A stretch of 64,000 bases of DNA from Streptomyces sp. H39-S7 (GTDB taxonomy: Bacteria; Actinomycetota; Actinomycetes; Streptomycetales; Streptomycetaceae), in the NCBI RefSeq assembly GCF_027158205.1, contig NZ_JAPVLU010000003.1:62001-126000 (forward strand), given 5' to 3'. This document shows positions 41,999-50,856 of the stretch, one piece after another. Every line of letters starts with the position of its first letter. Position 1 is the first letter of the stretch. Under the pieces are notes generated by a model, which worked only from the letters and a program-made list of their open reading frames with translations, searched no databases and was not told where the DNA came from. A program made the translations under genes and the position numbers.

Positions 41999-43150
41999 GT
42001 GAGCGCTGCCCTGAAGGACGCGACAGCGATCGTGGGAATAGGCCAGACCCCGTTCGCCAAGAACCTTGTGGAGTCCGAACGCACCCTGGCCTGCCGCGCG
42101 ATCATCGCCGCGCTCGACGACGCCGGCATCACGCCCGCCGAGGTCGACGGCTTCGCCTCCTACACGATGGAGGAGACCGACGAGGTCGAGGTCGCGAAGT
42201 CCATCGGCGCCGGGGACGTCACCTTCTTCTCCAAGGTCGGGTTCGGCGGCGGCGGCTCCTGCGCGACGGTGGCGCACCTCGCGGCGGCCGTCGCCACCGG
42301 TCAGGCGACCGTCGGCGTGGCCTGGCGGTCACGCAAACGCGGCAGCGGCAAGCGCCCCTGGACCAACACCGCGGTCCAGCTCCCCACCCCCGGCCAGTGG
42401 ACCCGCCCCTTCGGGCTGCTGCGCCCCGCCGACGAGATCGGCATGCTCGCCCGCCGCTACATGCACGAGTTCGGCGCGACCCGCGACCATCTGTTCAACG
42501 TCGCCCTCGCCTGCCGCAACCGCGCCAACCAGAACCCCGCCGCGATGATGTACGAGCGCCCGCTGACCCGCGAGATGTACATGACGTCCCGCTGGATCAG
42601 TGAACCGCTCTGCCTCTTCGACAACTGCCTGGAGACCGACGGCGCGCTGGCCTGCGTCATCGTCAGCGCCGAGCGCGCCCGCGACTGCCGGCGAAAGCCC
42701 GTCTACGTGCACTCCACCGCCCAGGGCCTGCCCGCCCAGCACCACGGCATGGTCAACTACTGGAACGACGACCCGCTGACCGGCCCGTCCTGGGCCACCG
42801 CGCGCCATCTGTGGAAGAACTCCGACCTCACCCCCGAGGACGTCGACGTCGCCCAGATCTACGACGCGTTCACCCCGCTCATCCCCCTCTCCCTGGAGGG
42901 CTACGGCTTCTGCGGGCGCGGCGAGGGCGCCGCGTTCACCGAGGGCGGCGCCCTGGAGATCGGCGGCAGGCTGCCCATCAACACCGGTGGCGGCGGCCTC
43001 AGCGAGGCCTACGTCCACGGCTTCAACCTCATCAACGAGGGCGTCAAGCAACTGCGCGGCGACTCCACCGCCCAGGTCCCCGACGCCGCGACCTGCCTGG
43101 TCACGGCAGGCGAGGGCGTACCGACATCCGCGCTGCTGCTGCGAAGCTGA
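41999..43150 (+). CDS. Thiolase-like lipid-transfer protein / aldolase-type (Ltp2-like)
   Basis: A 383-residue thiolase-fold protein. Catalytic thiolase nucleophile position may be Cys88 (GGGGSCATVAHL). The usual GHPxG His loop is replaced by GGLSEAYVHG. Tyr288 (AQIYDAFTP) and Tyr338 lie 50 residues apart, the same spacing as the two active-site tyrosines I recall for the steroid side-chain aldolase Ltp2. GTG 41999 is chosen because GGGAGG precedes it by five bases. The next gene is a DUF35 protein, the required partner of Ltp2-type aldolases. Confidence 0.85.
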   Translation: MSAALKDATAIVGIGQTPFAKNLVESERTLACRAIIAALDDAGITPAEVDGFASYTMEETDEVEVAKSIGAGDVTFFSKVGFGGGGSCATVAHLAAAVATGQATVGVAWRSRKRGSGKRPWTNTAVQLPTPGQWTRPFGLLRPADEIGMLARRYMHEFGATRDHLFNVALACRNRANQNPAAMMYERPLTREMYMTSRWISEPLCLFDNCLETDGALACVIVSAERARDCRRKPVYVHSTAQGLPAQHHGMVNYWNDDPLTGPSWATARHLWKNSDLTPEDVDVAQIYDAFTPLIPLSLEGYGFCGRGEGAAFTEGGALEIGGRLPINTGGGGLSEAYVHGFNLINEGVKQLRGDSTAQVPDAATCLVTAGEGVPTSALLLRS

Positions 43151-43171
43151 GAATCCGAGGAGCTGACCGCC

Positions 43172-43618
43172 ATGACCGCCTACGAAGAACTGCTCCTGCC
43201 CGTGGTCGACGACGACGGCGCGCCCTTCTGGCAGTACGCCCGCCGCGGGGAGCTGCGCGTCCAGGCCTGCGCCGCCTGCGGCGTCCTGCGCTTCCCGCCC
43301 CGCCCCTGCTGCCCTCACTGCCAGTCCTTCGACAGCGAGTGGCGGCGGATGAGCGGCCGCGGCCGCATCTGGTCGTACGTCTTCCCGCACCCGCCCCTGC
43401 TGCCCGCCTACGCGGCTCAGGCCCCGTACAACGCCATCGTCGTGGAGCTGCTGGACGCCCCGCAGATCCGGCTGGTCGGCAACCTCGTGACCTCGGCCGA
43501 CGCGCCGCTGGACTCCGTCGAACCGTCGAAGCTCCGCATCGGCGCCGGGGTGAAGGTCGCCTTCCACGCGATGGCGGACGGCGTCACCGTGCCGCGCTGG
43601 CTGCTGGAGCGGCCATGA
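43172..43618 (+). CDS. Zn-ribbon/OB-fold protein (DUF35, ChsH2-type partner)
   Basis: A 148-residue DUF35 protein: a rubredoxin-like zinc ribbon with Cys33/36/47/50 (CAACGVLRFPPRPCCPHC), then an OB fold (GRGRIWSYVFPHPP...). DUF35 proteins bind acyl-CoA and form complexes with thiolase-like enzymes; in Ltp2-ChsH2 the DUF35 domain is needed for aldolase activity. GAGGAGCTG precedes ATG 43172, 21 bases after the thiolase stop. It overlaps the next gene by ATGA. Confidence 0.92.
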   Translation: MTAYEELLLPVVDDDGAPFWQYARRGELRVQACAACGVLRFPPRPCCPHCQSFDSEWRRMSGRGRIWSYVFPHPPLLPAYAAQAPYNAIVVELLDAPQIRLVGNLVTSADAPLDSVEPSKLRIGAGVKVAFHAMADGVTVPRWLLERP

Positions 43619-44379
43619 GCGTCACGCGTACGTCGAAGGACGGCGTCGCGGTCGTCACGTTGGACCGCCCGCGGCGGCACAACGCGATCGACCTGGACAC
43701 CATCACCGAACTCACGGCTCTGTGGCGGGAGTTCCGGATGGACGACGACGTCCGCGCCATCGTCCTCACCGGCGCCGGCGACAAGGCGTTCTGCACCGGC
43801 ATCGACCGCTCCGTCGACGTCCCGCAGCCGCCGTCCCCGTACTCCATCGACGACCCGCTGCTGCGCCTCGGCCCCAAATCCAACGACCTGTGGAAACCGG
43901 TCGTCGCGGCCGTCAACGGCATGGCCTGCGGCGGCGCCTTCTACCTGCTGGGCGAGGCCGAGTTCGTCATCGCCGCCGAGCACGCCACCTTCTTCGACCC
44001 GCACACGACGTACGGCATGGTCAGCGCCTACGAATCCGTCCTCATGGCGCAGCGCATGCCGTACGGCGAGGTGATGCGGATGTCGCTGATGGGCACGGCG
44101 GAGCGGATCGGCGCGCGACGGGCGTACGAGACGGGTCTCGTGTCGGAGGTCGTCCCGGCGGACGAGCTGCTCGACGCGGCCCTGCGCGCCGCCGCCGTCA
44201 TCGCCTCCTACCCGACGGAGGCGGTCCAGGGCACGGTCCGCGCGGTCTGGTCCGCCCGCGAGGCGGCCCGCACGCACGCGCTGGCGCAGGCCCCGCACCT
44301 GATCGCGCTCGGCAACCTCCCGCCGGAGCGCCAGGCGGGGCTGTTCACGTCACGCAGCGCGGAGTTCAGGGTGCGCTGA
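43615..44379 (+). CDS. Enoyl-CoA hydratase/isomerase family protein
   Basis: A 254-residue crotonase-fold protein. The oxyanion-hole segments are AFCTGIDRSVD and GMACGGAFYLLGEAEFVIA. The usual catalytic Glu region reads FFDPHTTYGMVSAYESV, without the common Glu pair in the right place, so hydration activity is uncertain; a hydrolase or lyase role is possible. It starts at ATG 43615, overlapping the DUF35 stop, so the three genes are one operon. No second operator is seen. Confidence 0.88.
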   Translation: MSVTRTSKDGVAVVTLDRPRRHNAIDLDTITELTALWREFRMDDDVRAIVLTGAGDKAFCTGIDRSVDVPQPPSPYSIDDPLLRLGPKSNDLWKPVVAAVNGMACGGAFYLLGEAEFVIAAEHATFFDPHTTYGMVSAYESVLMAQRMPYGEVMRMSLMGTAERIGARRAYETGLVSEVVPADELLDAALRAAAVIASYPTEAVQGTVRAVWSAREAARTHALAQAPHLIALGNLPPERQAGLFTSRSAEFRVR

Positions 44380-44394
44380 CCGTCCGGCAGGGTG

Positions 44395-44991
44395 TCAGCC
44401 GACGCGGCGGTCGGCGCTCGCGACGACGCAGTCGGTCCACTCGCCGACCTGGATAGCGGCGTCGAGGGTCCCGGTGACCTGGACCGTCTTCGTCGAGCGG
44501 GCCTTCACCAGGGTGCGGGAGAGCTTGGACGTGCCGACCTGCTCGCCCTGGATGTTGTTCAGGCGCACCACGGCGGTGAAGTAGTAGGACTTGGTGCCCC
44601 GGCTGTTGTCGATCCGCAGCTGCGACGTGGGCCGGGAGGCGTCCGAACCGGAGCTCAGGCACCGCAGGACGGTCACCTGGTCGATCGCGTTCGGCTGCGT
44701 CGTCGAGCTCGCCGAGCCGGAGGACGTCGGCGAGCTGGTGCTCCGGCGGTAGGCGGTGGTGGGCCGGGGGCTGTAGCTGGAACCGTAGCTCGGGTCAGAA
44801 CTCGAACCGGAACCCGCAGTGGAACCCGAGGAGCTCGAACTTGAGTTCGAAGAACTGCTGCTGCTGTGACTGCTGCTGCAACCGCCCCCCTTGCTGTGAC
44901 TCTTGCTCTTGCTCTTGCCCGAGCTGAACCCGGTGAGAGCGAGAACGACGACGGCGAGTACCGCGACAAGTCGCAGTTGGCGGAGCTGCAT
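44395..44991 (-). CDS. Secreted protein with poly-Ser region
   Basis: A 198-residue protein with an N-terminal signal peptide (LRLVAVLAVVVLALTGFSS) and a Lys/Ser then poly-Ser low-complexity part (residues ~25-60). The C-terminal ~100 residues may be a beta-sandwich (VTVLRCLSSG, LRIDNSRGTKSYYFTAVVRLNN), as in Streptomyces extracellular proteins of unknown function. The domain resembles FxLD-like secreted domains, but I cannot name it. It converges with the hydratase gene 15 bases away. Confidence 0.7.
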   Translation of the reverse strand: MQLRQLRLVAVLAVVVLALTGFSSGKSKSKSHSKGGGCSSSHSSSSSSNSSSSSSGSTAGSGSSSDPSYGSSYSPRPTTAYRRSTSSPTSSGSASSTTQPNAIDQVTVLRCLSSGSDASRPTSQLRIDNSRGTKSYYFTAVVRLNNIQGEQVGTSKLSRTLVKARSTKTVQVTGTLDAAIQVGEWTDCVVASADRRVG

Positions 44992-45171
44992 GGCTGACGA
45001 TCCCCAGTCGTTGGCAGGAGCGCGTCAGGCTAGCAGGCCTCGTCGCCCGCCCCCGGCGCGAGTGGGCCCCGGCAGAAGGGACGCTCACGCTCGCGACCGC
45101 CCCACGTGGCGGGCCCCCGCCACCCGGCATAGCGTGGGCCGCACGGGGGCGCCGAGATTGGACGACGCACG

Positions 45172-45849
45172 ATGTTCCGCAACATCTTCGGGTCCCTGAT
45201 CGCTCTCCTCGGGGCGGCGGCAGCCGTCTGGAGCCCTTTCCGGGCCTGGTACGGCGGCCGGCACGGATCCGAGATCCGCATGGAGGACCTCTTCGACGGG
45301 ATCACCGCCGACCGGGCCGCCGTCATGGGCTCCCTGTTCCTCCCCATGCTCTTCGCCGCGCTGATCACCCTCCTCGGGATCCTGCTGCGCTCCCGGCTCC
45401 TCGTCGGCTGCGCCGGCATCCTCGTCCTCGGCTTCACCATCCTGTGGATGGTCCGTCAGGGGCTGTCCGCCGGCTCCCTGACCGCCGGTGGTGACGGACT
45501 CGGCATCGGCGTCGTCAACGCCCTCGGCGGCGGCGTCCTGCTCCTGATCGGCGCCGCCACCATGTCGGGCCGCCGCCACCGCTCCGCGTACGGCCGCCGG
45601 CCGCCCCACACCGCCGAACCCGCCGCCTATGCCGAGCCCGTCAGCCACCACCCCGAGCCCGTCGAACCCGCGGCCTATGCCGAGCCCCCCGGTTCCCCCG
45701 CTCCCGCCGACCGCGCGAACGATCTCCCCACCTGGCCCCAGCCCGAGACCGCTCCCCGACCCGCGGCTCCGCCCTCCGAACCGACCGTGTACGACCAGCC
45801 GACGCTCACCGACAACCACCCTCCGCGCCCCCCGGACCAGCAGACCTGA
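45172..45849 (+). CDS. Four-TM membrane protein with Pro-rich tail
   Basis: A 225-residue protein with spans near residues 5-20, 50-70, 75-95 and 110-130. The C-terminal ~90 residues are Pro/Ala/Glu-rich (PAAYAEPVSHHPEPVEPAAYAEP contains a near-repeat of EPAAYAEP). I know the layout from many actinobacterial genomes but not a function. ATG 45172. Confidence 0.65.
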   Translation: MFRNIFGSLIALLGAAAAVWSPFRAWYGGRHGSEIRMEDLFDGITADRAAVMGSLFLPMLFAALITLLGILLRSRLLVGCAGILVLGFTILWMVRQGLSAGSLTAGGDGLGIGVVNALGGGVLLLIGAATMSGRRHRSAYGRRPPHTAEPAAYAEPVSHHPEPVEPAAYAEPPGSPAPADRANDLPTWPQPETAPRPAAPPSEPTVYDQPTLTDNHPPRPPDQQT

Positions 45850-45918
45850 CGGGCTATCGTCTCCGGAGCCGACGACCGGCGAACCGCCCGGTCGGGGCTC
45901 CGTCGACAGGAGACCTGT

Positions 45919-47580
45919 GTGAGAACGTCCCGAATACGCCAGGGGATGTGCCGGGCGACCGTAATCGTCGCCGCGGCGGCGTCGCTGGCCCTGGGCCTCC
46001 CGGCATCGGCGGGGGCCGCCCCCGTCTCCACCACGGTGGAATCGGTGCGGGCGATGACATGGAACGTCTGCGGCGAGGCCGGAGGCGCGAGCCCGTCGGC
46101 GCTCGGGTACTGCCCCGACCGCAAGAGTCCGCAGAAGAAGGCGGACGGCATCACGGATGTCGTGCGGGCACGGAACCTCAACGTGGTCATGTTGCAGGAA
46201 GTCTGCGCGGGCCCTCCGCTCAACCTGCCCGGCGCCGCCACCGGACCCAGCCAGCTCGACACGATCCTGTCGGCTCTCGGCGCGGGCTGGACCTCCGCCA
46301 CGGCGGTGGCCCTCCGCCCTGATGGCCGATCCGACTGTCGGGGATCGCTCTCCGGCACCCTGAGCACCGCGATCCTGGTGAAGGGGACCATCGACGACCG
46401 TCCCCAGCCGGTACCGCTGCCCGTGCCGCTGAACAGTGACGCGGACCGTGCGCAGGTGCTGTGTGCCGGGGTGGCCGGCTGGCAGACCCACGTCTGCACC
46501 ACGCACCTGTCGAACAACGACGCGTTGCTCGCGGCAGGCGTCTACGAGAAGGAAGTCGCCACCCTCAAGTCGGTGATCTCGGCCTATCCCCGCGTCGTGG
46601 TGGGCGGTGATTTCAACATGGGGTACTACGGGGCGGTCCCGTCCAGACTGCAGCCGCTCTACGACCTCATGCCCGAGTGCGACCGGTCCTCGTACCTGCC
46701 CGGTGACGCCGCCAACGAGGTCACGCACTTCACCTACGCCCCCACGACGGGCACCTACACCTCGTCGAAGATCGACTACCTCTTCTCGACCGCCGGCTTC
46801 ACCGGTTGCGACTCGTGGACCCAGAAGGCCGATCAGGCCGACTACCGGCTCAGCCAACAGCCTGAGTGCTACTACGTCGCGAACCAGCACGACGCGGTCT
46901 GCACGCCCACCGGGATCTCCGACCACGCCCCGCTGTACGGATACACCAAGGGCGCTCCCGACCTGTCCTGGAAGCTCACCGACGGCTCCGGCACCACCGC
47001 CGCGGACGACTCCGTGAACAGCCGTCCCGGCACGCTCGACGGCGGTGTGAGCTGGAGCGCCGCGCCTGGCGGCGGGGCGGACTTCAACGGCACCGACGGC
47101 GCCGTCACCGCGCCCGGATCCGTCGTGAACACGGCGCAGAGTTTCACCGTTTCCGCTTCGGTGAACATCCGGCCCGGTGCGCCGACCTCGGTCGTCGCGA
47201 GCCAGGACGGCACGAACATCAGCGGCATGATGCTGGTCTACGACGCGGTCGACAGCTCCTGGCGGTTCGTGATGCCTGCCGCCGACAGCTCCGGCTGGAC
47301 CGTCCACCAGGTCATGGCGAACGTCGCCGCACAGACCGGCGTCTGGACCCGTCTCACCGGCGTCTTCAACGCGGCGACGGGGACGATGACGCTCTATGTG
47401 AACGGAACGGCGGCGGGTACGGCGAGCCACACCACCCTCTGGTCCGCCACCGGTCCCTTCGTCGTCGGCCGCGACAAGGTGGACGGCAGGGCGAACGCCT
47501 ACCTGAGCGGCTCGGTACGGACGGTCAGAACCTTCAGCTACCCGCTGAACGCGGCCGAGGTGGCCTCGCTCACCTCATGA
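45919..47580 (+). CDS. Secreted endonuclease/exonuclease/phosphatase-fold protein with LamG-like domain
   Basis: A 553-residue exported protein. A signal peptide (VIVAAAASLALGLPASAGAA) is followed by an EEP domain: VRAMTWNVCGEA, VVMLQEVC (Glu metal ligand), VCTTHLSNND (His), VVVGGDFNMGY (Asp/Asn) and GISDHAPLYGY (Asp-His). These are the full DNase I-type catalytic set. From ~residue 360 a concanavalin-like LamG domain follows (FNGTDGAVTAPGSVVNTAQSFTVSASVNI). It may be a secreted nuclease or sphingomyelinase. GTG 45919 follows AGGAGA. Confidence 0.88.
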   Translation: MRTSRIRQGMCRATVIVAAAASLALGLPASAGAAPVSTTVESVRAMTWNVCGEAGGASPSALGYCPDRKSPQKKADGITDVVRARNLNVVMLQEVCAGPPLNLPGAATGPSQLDTILSALGAGWTSATAVALRPDGRSDCRGSLSGTLSTAILVKGTIDDRPQPVPLPVPLNSDADRAQVLCAGVAGWQTHVCTTHLSNNDALLAAGVYEKEVATLKSVISAYPRVVVGGDFNMGYYGAVPSRLQPLYDLMPECDRSSYLPGDAANEVTHFTYAPTTGTYTSSKIDYLFSTAGFTGCDSWTQKADQADYRLSQQPECYYVANQHDAVCTPTGISDHAPLYGYTKGAPDLSWKLTDGSGTTAADDSVNSRPGTLDGGVSWSAAPGGGADFNGTDGAVTAPGSVVNTAQSFTVSASVNIRPGAPTSVVASQDGTNISGMMLVYDAVDSSWRFVMPAADSSGWTVHQVMANVAAQTGVWTRLTGVFNAATGTMTLYVNGTAAGTASHTTLWSATGPFVVGRDKVDGRANAYLSGSVRTVRTFSYPLNAAEVASLTS

Positions 47581-47644
47581 CGACCGGCCCTGGGGTCGAT
47601 ACCGTTCCTGTGGTCGAGACCGGCCCTGGGGACGAGACTCGGCC

Positions 47645-50131
47645 CTAGGGCCGGCGTGCGGCGGCGCCCGTGCCCTTCACCGCGTCCAGGGCGTAGACGC
47701 AGCGGTCCTTGCTGCACGCGTACACGACCCCGTCCGCCGCGACCGGCGACCCCGTGATCTCGCCGCCCGTTTCGAGCTTCCAGCGGAGCTGGCCGCCGCC
47801 GGCGTCCACCGTGTAGAGGCAGTGGTCCTTCGAGCCGAAGTGGACGCGGCCGTCCGCGACGACCGGTGAACCGACGATCTCGCCCTGGGCGGCGAAGCGC
47901 CACTTCGGATTGCCCGTGACGGCGTCGAGCGTGTAGAGCGCGCTGCCCGCGCCCAGCAGGACGTCGCCGCCGGCGACGAGCACCGGTTCGAGGGACTGCC
48001 GGGGCTCCGTGGCGACGCGCCAGCGGTCGCGGCCGCTGCGCGCGTCGAGTGCGTAGACGGTGCCGAGGTGGTCGGCGATGTAGACGCCGCCGCCCGCGGC
48101 GCTCGCGCCCGGGACGTGGGCGGGCGGACCGAACATGACGGCCGGAGCGTCGAAGCGCCAGCGCTCCGCCCCCGACCTGGCGTCGAGGGCGAGCACCCGC
48201 GTGCCGGCGGTGACGTAGACGATGCCGTCGGCCACGACCGGCCGCGTCGGGACGCTGCCGGTCGCACCGGGGACGCCGGACGCGCCGACCGGGTAGGACC
48301 AGCGCTCGGCGCCGGACCCGGCGTCGATGGCGTACAGGCGGCCGCCACCTTGGAAGTACACCGTGCCCGCCGCGATCGAGGGGCCGGACTCGGGGGACTC
48401 GAATTCGGTCTGCGCGCCGCCGCGCTCCCAGCGCAGCAGGCCGCGGTCCGCGTCCCAGGCCTGGACGCCGCCGCCGCGCGTACCGGTGACGACCGTGCCG
48501 TGGTCGGCGCGCAGCGAGTAGATCCACCCCTCGACGCCCGTGCGCCAGAGATCGCCGCCGTCGACCGTGTCGAGGGCGTAGAGGCCGGGCCCGTCGGAGG
48601 CGTGGATGCGGCCGTCGGCGACCGCCATCGTCCAGGCGACGTCGCGGGTCTTGAACTGCCGCCGCCCGCTGGCGATGTCGAGCGCGTGCACCTCGAACGA
48701 GGTGACGTAGAGGCGGCCGTCGGAAACGACGGGCGTGCCCCACACGTCGTTGGACATGCGGAAGCGCCAGGGCCGCCACTCCCCCGCCGGGGTCTGCGGC
48801 TGGGGCTGCTGCGCGGGGAGCGCGCCGGGACCGTTGGCCCGGTGCGCGCCACCGCGCCGTACCCAGTCCGTGCCGGGGGCGCCGTTCGGCGGCCGCACCG
48901 TGTGGTCGGAGTCCGCGACGCGCAGGCCCGGCCCTATCGGGGCGGAGCCGGCCAGCCGGACGGGCCCGTGGGTGTGCGGCTCGGCGCCACCGCGCCCGCC
49001 GACGGGCGCGTTGGGACGGCCGGGGCCGTTGGCGCCACCCGGACCGTGCTGCCCACCGGGACCGTTCTGTCCACCAGGACCGGGGAAGGCGTCGGGATGG
49101 TTCTGCCCGCCCGCGGGCCCCTGCCGGCCTCCGGCCACGCCGTGCCGGCCCTGCCCGACCGGGTCGGGGGTGCGCGGAGGCGCGGACGGCGGCGGGGGAA
49201 GAGGAGGCGAGGTCCTGGCGTTGACGGCGACGGCCGGCCGGCCGCTGCGCCGCTGTTCTATCAGCGCGACCGCCCCGGGCGGCAGCCAGGCGGACGCCGT
49301 GCCGGTGTCGTCGCTGCCGGTGGAGAAGAGGTGCGGGGCGAGCTGTGCCTGGAGTTCCGCGGGCGTCGGCCGCTGGTCGGCCTCCATCCGCATGCAGGAC
49401 TCGATGAGCGGCCGCAGCTCACTGGGCAGACCCGCCAGGTCCGGGCCCTCGCGGAGCAGCATGAAGACCGTCTCGACGGGGTTCGCGCCGTGGAAGGGGG
49501 CGTGCCCCGTCGCGGCGAACACCAGCGTCGAGCCGAGGGAGAAGATGTCGCTGGCGCCGCGCACGCTCCGCGAGTCGCGGGCCTGCTCGGGCGACATGTA
49601 GGCGGGGGTGCCGACTGCGACGTTCGTCATGGTCAGCCGGGTGTTGGACACCCCGCTGGCGATACCGAAGTCGATCACCCGGGGCCCGTCCTCGACGACC
49701 AGGACGTTGGACGGCTTCATGTCACGGTGCACGAGACCCGCGCCGTGGATGGACTGGAGCGCCTCGGCGACACCGGCGGCCAGCCAGCGGACGGCCTGGG
49801 CGGGCATCGGCCCGGCCTCGTTGATGATCTCTTCGAGGGAGGGGGCGGGAACGTACGCGGTGGCCAGCCACGGCACGGCCGCGCGCGCGTCGGCGTCCAC
49901 GACGGCCGCCGTGTAGAAGCCGCTGACCGCGCGGGCCGCCTCGACCTCACGGCTGAAGCGGACCCGGAACAGCTGGTCCTCGGCGAGTTCGGCGCGCACC
50001 GTCTTGATCGCGACCCTGCGGCCGGAGGCCGACCTTGCGAGATAGACCAGCCCCATGCCGCCGGCGCCGAGCCGGGCCAGCACCTCGAAAGGGCCGATCC
50101 GTCGCGGGTCGTGCTGCGTCAGCTGCTCCAC
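47645..50131 (-). CDS. afsK: AfsK, Ser/Thr protein kinase with PQQ-type beta-propeller
   Basis: An 828-residue kinase. Residues ~15-275 are a Hanks-type kinase: GAGGMG loop, VAIK (Lys43), HRDMKPSN (Asp137), DFG, and GTPAYMSPEQ. A Pro/Gly-rich linker follows (GGQNGPGGQHGPGG). The last ~370 residues are PQQ/WD-like blades (LYALDTVDGG, LYTLDAVTGNPKWRF). No membrane span, as in S. coelicolor AfsK, which phosphorylates AfsR. GTG 50131 (EQLTQHDPRRIGPFEV) matches my memory of AfsK's beginning; further in-frame codons upstream do not. It is ~10 kb from afsR here, with catabolic genes between. Confidence 0.93.
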   Translation of the reverse strand: MEQLTQHDPRRIGPFEVLARLGAGGMGLVYLARSASGRRVAIKTVRAELAEDQLFRVRFSREVEAARAVSGFYTAAVVDADARAAVPWLATAYVPAPSLEEIINEAGPMPAQAVRWLAAGVAEALQSIHGAGLVHRDMKPSNVLVVEDGPRVIDFGIASGVSNTRLTMTNVAVGTPAYMSPEQARDSRSVRGASDIFSLGSTLVFAATGHAPFHGANPVETVFMLLREGPDLAGLPSELRPLIESCMRMEADQRPTPAELQAQLAPHLFSTGSDDTGTASAWLPPGAVALIEQRRSGRPAVAVNARTSPPLPPPPSAPPRTPDPVGQGRHGVAGGRQGPAGGQNHPDAFPGPGGQNGPGGQHGPGGANGPGRPNAPVGGRGGAEPHTHGPVRLAGSAPIGPGLRVADSDHTVRPPNGAPGTDWVRRGGAHRANGPGALPAQQPQPQTPAGEWRPWRFRMSNDVWGTPVVSDGRLYVTSFEVHALDIASGRRQFKTRDVAWTMAVADGRIHASDGPGLYALDTVDGGDLWRTGVEGWIYSLRADHGTVVTGTRGGGVQAWDADRGLLRWERGGAQTEFESPESGPSIAAGTVYFQGGGRLYAIDAGSGAERWSYPVGASGVPGATGSVPTRPVVADGIVYVTAGTRVLALDARSGAERWRFDAPAVMFGPPAHVPGASAAGGGVYIADHLGTVYALDARSGRDRWRVATEPRQSLEPVLVAGGDVLLGAGSALYTLDAVTGNPKWRFAAQGEIVGSPVVADGRVHFGSKDHCLYTVDAGGGQLRWKLETGGEITGSPVAADGVVYACSKDRCVYALDAVKGTGAAARRP

Positions 50132-50540
50132 CGGTGCCCGTCCCTCCCCGTGGGGTGTTCCCCATATGAAAGCTGATTCTTCCTGGCGAAGCGTCCGGTT
50201 GCGAACCCGGGGGCGTAACGACACGACATCTGTCGATTCTGTCGGTACGGACCCCGGGTTCTGTCAGGTGTGGACGGACGGCTGACCGGAGCCGGACGGG
50301 ACCCGTGACAGGGCCCGAACCGGGCCGGAAACAGGCGAAATCCGGACTCGGGCGGCGTCGGGTGGGGTGCCGCCCGACGCTCTGGCGGTCGGGACGCCGT
50401 GACGACGCGGTGCGATCCCGATTCGCCGCGGACCGAATGCTGGACGGCGTGTCGCGGGGCACCGCATCCGAACAAAGGGGTGAATGAGCACCTTCCGCCA
50501 TTATTCGAACATACAGTCCGTTCTCGGGCGCGGCAGATCT

Positions 50541-50574
50541 CTACCCACAGAAGTTATCCACAGGCTGTTGATAA
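50541..50574. other. Cluster of DnaA-box-like 9-mers
   Basis: TTATCCACA (50554-50562) is a perfect match to the DnaA box. TGTTGATAA (50566-50574) is the reverse complement of TTATCAACA, one mismatch. CTACCCACA (50541-50549) is a weaker match. It is in a locally A/T-richer piece of the 725-base gap between afsK and the TetR gene, with no dnaA or dnaN nearby. I see no gene in this gap, which spans 50132-50856; the only other structure is the hairpin at 50751. Confidence 0.5.
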
Positions 50575-50750
50575 GATGATTCGCTCGAATGGCGGACACG
50601 CACGGGTCTGCGCGCCCTTTCGGGCTCGAAGCCTCCTCCGGACGGGGACGAGCGTCGGCGGTGAAGCCACGAATAGGGCTGACGGCCGGTTATCCGGCGG
50701 AATGCGCACGGAAAGCCGACGGAAAGCGGGCGGGCAAACGCTCTGCGTAT

Positions 50751-50773
50751 CGCTCCCGACACTGTCGGGAGCG
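50751..50773. terminator. Short hairpin CGCTCCCGAC-ACT-GTCGGGAGCG
   Basis: A perfect 10-bp stem with a 3-base loop, 84 bases before the TetR gene, without a T-tract. It may be an attenuator or operator rather than a terminator. Confidence 0.4.
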
Positions 50774-50856
50774 CACCGGACGGCACCGGGAAACCGGCTG
50801 ACCCCATTTGCACGAGGCCGAATCGCGCGCTGATCACCCGCCGGTAAACTGACGGC

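Noticed and set aside
47582..47631. Repeat GACCGGCCCTGGGG between the EEP gene and afsK
   Set aside because: Two 14-base copies 36 bases apart, too short to interpret; not a terminator stem.
34652..50131. Biosynthetic gene cluster because of the SARP regulator and FAAL-like gene
   Set aside because: There is no PKS, NRPS, terpene synthase or RiPP enzyme. AfsR/AfsK are global regulators and the acyl-CoA genes look catabolic.
50541..50574. Chromosomal origin of replication
   Set aside because: Only about three boxes, and dnaA, dnaN and gyrase genes are absent; Streptomyces oriC has many more boxes.
50132..50856. Several small open frames between afsK and the TetR gene
   Set aside because: They lack ribosome sites, have atypical composition and overlap one another on both strands.
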